A stretch of DNA of 43,288 nt from Haloferax profundi (GTDB lineage: Archaea; Halobacteriota; Halobacteria; Halobacteriales; Haloferacaceae): the NCBI RefSeq assembly GCF_001469865.1, contig NZ_LOPV01000150.1, positions 1 through 43,288 on the forward strand, written 5' to 3'. Positions 40,743 to 43,288 of the stretch are shown one piece after another. Position 1 is the stretch's first letter; the number at the start of each line of letters is the position of its first letter. The notes beneath the pieces are model-generated. The model searched no databases, was not told the DNA's origin, and worked only from the letters and a program-made list of their open reading frames with translations. Both the position numbers and the translations under genes were made by a program.

Positions 40743-41095
40743 TCGTTATCCTCCTTGAGTCGGGCCTCGCGCACGTCGTCTTCGAGGTCCAGTTCCGTCA
40801 CACGGACGTTACTGGCCTGAAGGGGTCGTGGGACCTCCTCACCGTCGGCTTTGGCCACAGTGACGCCTTCGACGTAGATGACGGCGTCCTTGAGGTCGAC
40901 CTCGGTGACTTCGCCATCTTCGCCGGCGAAGTCGCCACGGAGTACCTCCACGGTGTCGCCCACGTTGACGCGGACGTTCCGGGTGTCGTACTCCTCGCGG
41001 AGGTCGGCCGACAGCGGTGCGCGGACCTGCTTTTGCCGCTCGTGGAGCGGCGCATTGCGAACTTCGTTTCGCTGTTTGCGCGGTTGTCGGGTCAT
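40739..41095 (-). CDS. rpl24: Large ribosomal subunit protein uL24
   Basis: 118 aa. Start [23 protein letters not shown] motif [19 protein letters not shown] with [17 protein letters not shown]. An assembly-initiating 23S-binding protein. Start at 41095 by homology; three more in-frame codons could be read upstream, overlapping rpl14's end. Confidence 0.95.
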   Translation of the reverse strand: MTRQPRKQRNEVRNAPLHERQKQVRAPLSADLREEYDTRNVRVNVGDTVEVLRGDFAGEDGEVTEVDLKDAVIYVEGVTVAKADGEEVPRPLQASNVRVTELDLEDDVREARLKEDNE

Positions 41096-41096
41096 A

Positions 41097-41495
41097 CTAT
41101 ACAATCATCGTAGCCGTCGATGCGATACTCCCGAAGCGCTCGGCCACTTCACGCGCAACAGGACCCTTAATCTCGGTCCCGCGAGGCTCTTCCATCTCGT
41201 CGATGATGACGGCGGCGTTGTCCTCGAACTTCACGCGCGTCCCGTCCGGCCGGCGGATAGATTTCCGCTGTCGGACGATGACGGCTTCGAGCACCTGGCG
41301 GCGCATCTCGGGGGTCCCTTTGGTGACCGAGACGGTCACCTTGTCCCCGATGCCTGCCTTGGGGTGGCGGTTCTTCGTACCGGAGTAACCCGCGACGCTG
41401 ATAATCTTCAGTTCACGAGCGCCGGTGTTGTCGGCGCACGTGACCAGCGAGCCACGAGCAACGCCTTTGGTGATGTCTGCTTTGAGCGCTTCCAT
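41097..41495 (-). CDS. rpl14: Large ribosomal subunit protein uL14
   Basis: 132 aa. [79 protein letters not shown]. At the subunit interface. ATG at 41495 is in a TGATG-type overlap with the rps17 stop; a GTG codon just before is less likely. Confidence 0.96.
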   Translation of the reverse strand: MEALKADITKGVARGSLVTCADNTGARELKIISVAGYSGTKNRHPKAGIGDKVTVSVTKGTPEMRRQVLEAVIVRQRKSIRRPDGTRVKFEDNAAVIIDEMEEPRGTEIKGPVAREVAERFGSIASTATMIV

Positions 41496-41839
41496 CACTC
41501 GTCACCCCCGATGATCTCAACCACAACGTGTGATTTCGTCTTCGAGAGCGGGCGTGTCTCCGCAATTGTTACTTCGTCACCGACAGCGACGTGGTCGAGC
41601 ACGCCCGGCACGTGTGCCGGAATGCGCGAACGTCGCTTCATGTAGCGGTCGTACTTCGGAACGAATACGTCGTACTCCCGCTCGACGATGACGGTCTTTG
41701 CCATGTCCGTCGAGACGACTTTGCCCTCCAGGGTCTGACCCCGGACGGAGAGCGAGCCGTAGAACGGACATTTTTCGTAGTCGTAAGCCTCCGAGTCGTC
41801 GGGTTCCGGAGGCATTGGAACGTCAAGTCCTATCGCCAT
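41495..41839 (-). CDS. rps17: Small ribosomal subunit protein uS17
   Basis: 114 aa. [69 protein letters not shown]. The first 10 bases overlap the end of rnp1. Confidence 0.96.
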   Translation of the reverse strand: MAIGLDVPMPPEPDDSEAYDYEKCPFYGSLSVRGQTLEGKVVSTDMAKTVIVEREYDVFVPKYDRYMKRRSRIPAHVPGVLDHVAVGDEVTIAETRPLSKTKSHVVVEIIGGDE

Positions 41840-42261
41840 TTCGAGTCACCTGTAGTTTCGGTGCGTAGGGCGGGTCGTGAGAGCAGTTGTGAGCCATCCA
41901 CCGTAACGTAGGCCACGCCCTCGCAATTCCCGGTGTGGGAAGCGGCCGATGATGAGTCGGCGCGCCGACCAGACTGACTGGCATCTAATCCGCCAGTAGT
42001 ATCCGATCGAAGTTTGGACGTGGTCCCCGACGCCTTCGCAGCGCCGGCGGCTTCATCTGTGCTCGGAATCGCAAATTCGAATGTCGCCCCTCGTTTGGGC
42101 ACCTGCCGCACCCGAGTCCCGTCGTCGACCATCAAGGTGCGCATCGTCTCGACGACGATACGCCCGGCTATCCCGACCAAGTCGGGGTTCGCCGCCTCGA
42201 CGACCTCTACAGAGAGGCCGTTGAGTTCGTGTCGCGTGAGGGTCTCGGGTGTCAGTGGCAT
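41830..42261 (-). CDS. rnp1: Ribonuclease P protein component 1 (Rpp29/Rnp1) with a loop insertion
   Basis: 143 aa. Archaeal Rpp29 subunit of RNase P, helping 5' maturation of tRNAs, in its usual place between rpl29 and rps17. Core: [56 protein letters not shown], then the final strand [18 protein letters not shown]. Between the last two core strands lies a Ser/Thr/Gly/Ala-rich insertion of about 45 residues (68-112), which interrupts the beta-barrel loop. The DNA of the insertion has several short palindromes (41956-41997). Confidence 0.93.
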   Translation of the reverse strand: MPLTPETLTRHELNGLSVEVVEAANPDLVGIAGRIVVETMRTLMVDDGTRVRQVPKRGATFEFAIPSTDEAAGAAKASGTTSKLRSDTTGGLDASQSGRRADSSSAASHTGNCEGVAYVTVDGSQLLSRPALRTETTGDSKWR

Positions 42262-42474
42262 TTATTCTTCGTCGAGGTCGCCTTCTTCGCCCTGAATCGT
42301 CTTGATTCGGGCGATGGTCTTCTTCAGTTCAGAGACGCGCCCCGGATTGTCCGGTGCGCCACCCGCGGCCTGCACGGCCTTGGCGTTGAGCAGTTCGGTC
42401 TCGAGCTCTTCGAGCTCGGCGACGCGCTCTGCGGGCGTCATGTCGCGAATCTCTTCGGTGTAGAGGATCGCCAT
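42262..42474 (-). CDS. rpl29: Large ribosomal subunit protein uL29
   Basis: 70 aa, two-helix protein at the exit tunnel. [40 protein letters not shown] and KTIQGEEGD are typical. Abuts rps3 and rnp1 with no spacer. Confidence 0.96.
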   Translation of the reverse strand: MAILYTEEIRDMTPAERVAELEELETELLNAKAVQAAGGAPDNPGRVSELKKTIARIKTIQGEEGDLDEE

Positions 42475-43288
42475 TTATTCTTCCTCCGTCTCGTCTTCGT
42501 CTTCCATCTCGGCGACGAGGTCGGCCGCCTCTTCGGCGACGTCTTCGTCGAGTTCTTCCTCGACGGCTTCCTCGTCGTCGTCGGCCGCTTCGTCCTCGAC
42601 GACCTCTTCGTCGTCGTCGACGACTTCTTCGACGGCTTCCTCGACGACTTCCTCGTCGACGGCTTCCGTCTCGGGCTCTGCTTCGACGTCCTCGGCGACG
42701 TCCGGAATCTCTTCCGGTTCCTCTTCGAGGAGGTCTTCGACGCTCTCGGTCTCTTCGATCTGTTCGACCGCTTCGGGCTGAGCGTCTTCCTCGACTTCGA
42801 AGTCGTCGGGGAGGCGCGCACCCGGCGGGATGATCTTGACCGTGACGCCGATGGTACCGAGCTTCATGACTGCGACGCCCTGGCCCTCGTCGACGATTTC
42901 CTGTGCGGGTTCACCGTTGTGCTTGATGTAGCCACGGTTGAACTTCTCCACGCGCGAGCGAGCGCCCGTGACCTTCCCGGAGAGGACGATTTCGGCACCG
43001 AGGGCGCCGGCGTCCATGATACGGTCGATGGTCGTGTGGCCCGCTTTGCGGAAGTACCAGCCACGCTCGAGTGCGTTGGCGAGGCGGTCGGCGACGATCC
43101 GGGCGTTGAGGTCCGGTTCGTCGACTTCCTGCACGTCGATCTGGGGGTCGTCGAGGTTGAATCGCTCTTCGAGTTCTCGGGTCACCTTGCGGATGTTCTT
43201 CCCGCCTTTCCCGATGACCATCCCGGGCTTCTCGGCCTTGAGCACGATCTGCGTGCCCATGGGCGTCTTCGCGACGTCCATGCCGCCG
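42475..43288 (-). CDS. rps3: Small ribosomal subunit protein uS3, 5' end outside the window, long acidic tail
   Basis: About 270 residues are visible. The frame is open to the right edge (…GG before MDVAKTPMG), and haloarchaeal uS3 usually has about 30 more N-terminal residues, so this CDS is cut by the window end; the ATG at 43281 is probably internal. KH domain: [20 protein letters not shown]; then [20 protein letters not shown] and [20 protein letters not shown]. The last roughly 105 residues are a Glu/Asp-rich, low-complexity acidic tail, longer than in non-halophilic relatives. Confidence 0.95.
   Translation of the reverse strand, partial: GGMDVAKTPMGTQIVLKAEKPGMVIGKGGKNIRKVTRELEERFNLDDPQIDVQEVDEPDLNARIVADRLANALERGWYFRKAGHTTIDRIMDAGALGAEIVLSGKVTGARSRVEKFNRGYIKHNGEPAQEIVDEGQGVAVMKLGTIGVTVKIIPPGARLPDDFEVEEDAQPEAVEQIEETESVEDLLEEEPEEIPDVAEDVEAEPETEAVDEEVVEEAVEEVVDDDEEVVEDEAADDDEEAVEEELDEDVAEEAADLVAEMEDEDETEEE

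Overview
The window is a piece of a haloarchaeal chromosome, most likely from the family Haloferacaceae. The evidence is the GC-rich, acidic proteome, TATA-like boxes about 27 bases upstream of ATGs (leaderless transcripts), a tRNA-Met(CAT) with a 75-nt intron, a complete bacterioruberin (C50 carotenoid) gene set, and an archaeal spc-type ribosomal protein operon ending in secY.

Layout. 1-6.6 kb: housekeeping and small conserved genes: a CBS/ParB-like protein, a two-winged-helix regulator, a DUF1405 membrane protein, gpmI, a VTT-family membrane protein, a DUF5830-like protein and a DUF7115-like protein. 6.8 kb: intron-containing elongator tRNA-Met, then an AT-rich gene-free stretch. 7.4-10.5 kb: an orphan trpB, a spondin-domain Tat lipoprotein, and a membrane protein/winged-helix pair. 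10.8-16.4 kb: the carotenoid region, with a tiny zinc-finger gene, crtB, an alpha/beta hydrolase, and the overlapping crtD-lyeJ-cruF operon on the minus strand. 16.5-25.1 kb: an SDR, a ZIP transporter, a DUF7490/PGF-CTERM-like secreted protein with a small membrane partner, a DUF1059 protein, a UspA protein, lipoproteins and secreted proteins, a LOR/SDH (TIGR00300) enzyme, a hydrolase and an exonuclease-like protein.

25.6-30.1 kb holds the most unusual content: two tandem secreted proteins (691 and 774 aa) built of about 31 and about 17 copies of a strict 21-residue Gln/Asp-rich repeat. The repeat has the residue spacing of bacterial curlin repeats (Q-x-G-x-x-N-x-x-x-x-x-Q), so these are candidates for a haloarchaeal functional amyloid or beta-solenoid surface fibre. 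30.3-33.4 kb: a LURP-one protein, pcm, and a formyltransferase/polysaccharide-deacetylase pair with AT-rich flanking DNA. 33.6 kb to the right edge: secY, rpl15, rpl30, rps5, rpl18, rpl19e, rpl32e, rpl6, rps8, rps14, rpl5, rps4e, rpl24, rpl14, rps17, rnp1, rpl29 and rps3 (cut by the edge), all on the minus strand and mostly overlapping or abutting.

A second discovery candidate is a small palindromic element made of two adjacent hairpins. It sits in-frame inside two unrelated genes, trpB and the LOR/SDH gene, in the same orientation and the same reading frame, and looks like an archaeal counterpart of the protein-coding palindromic elements known from Rickettsia.
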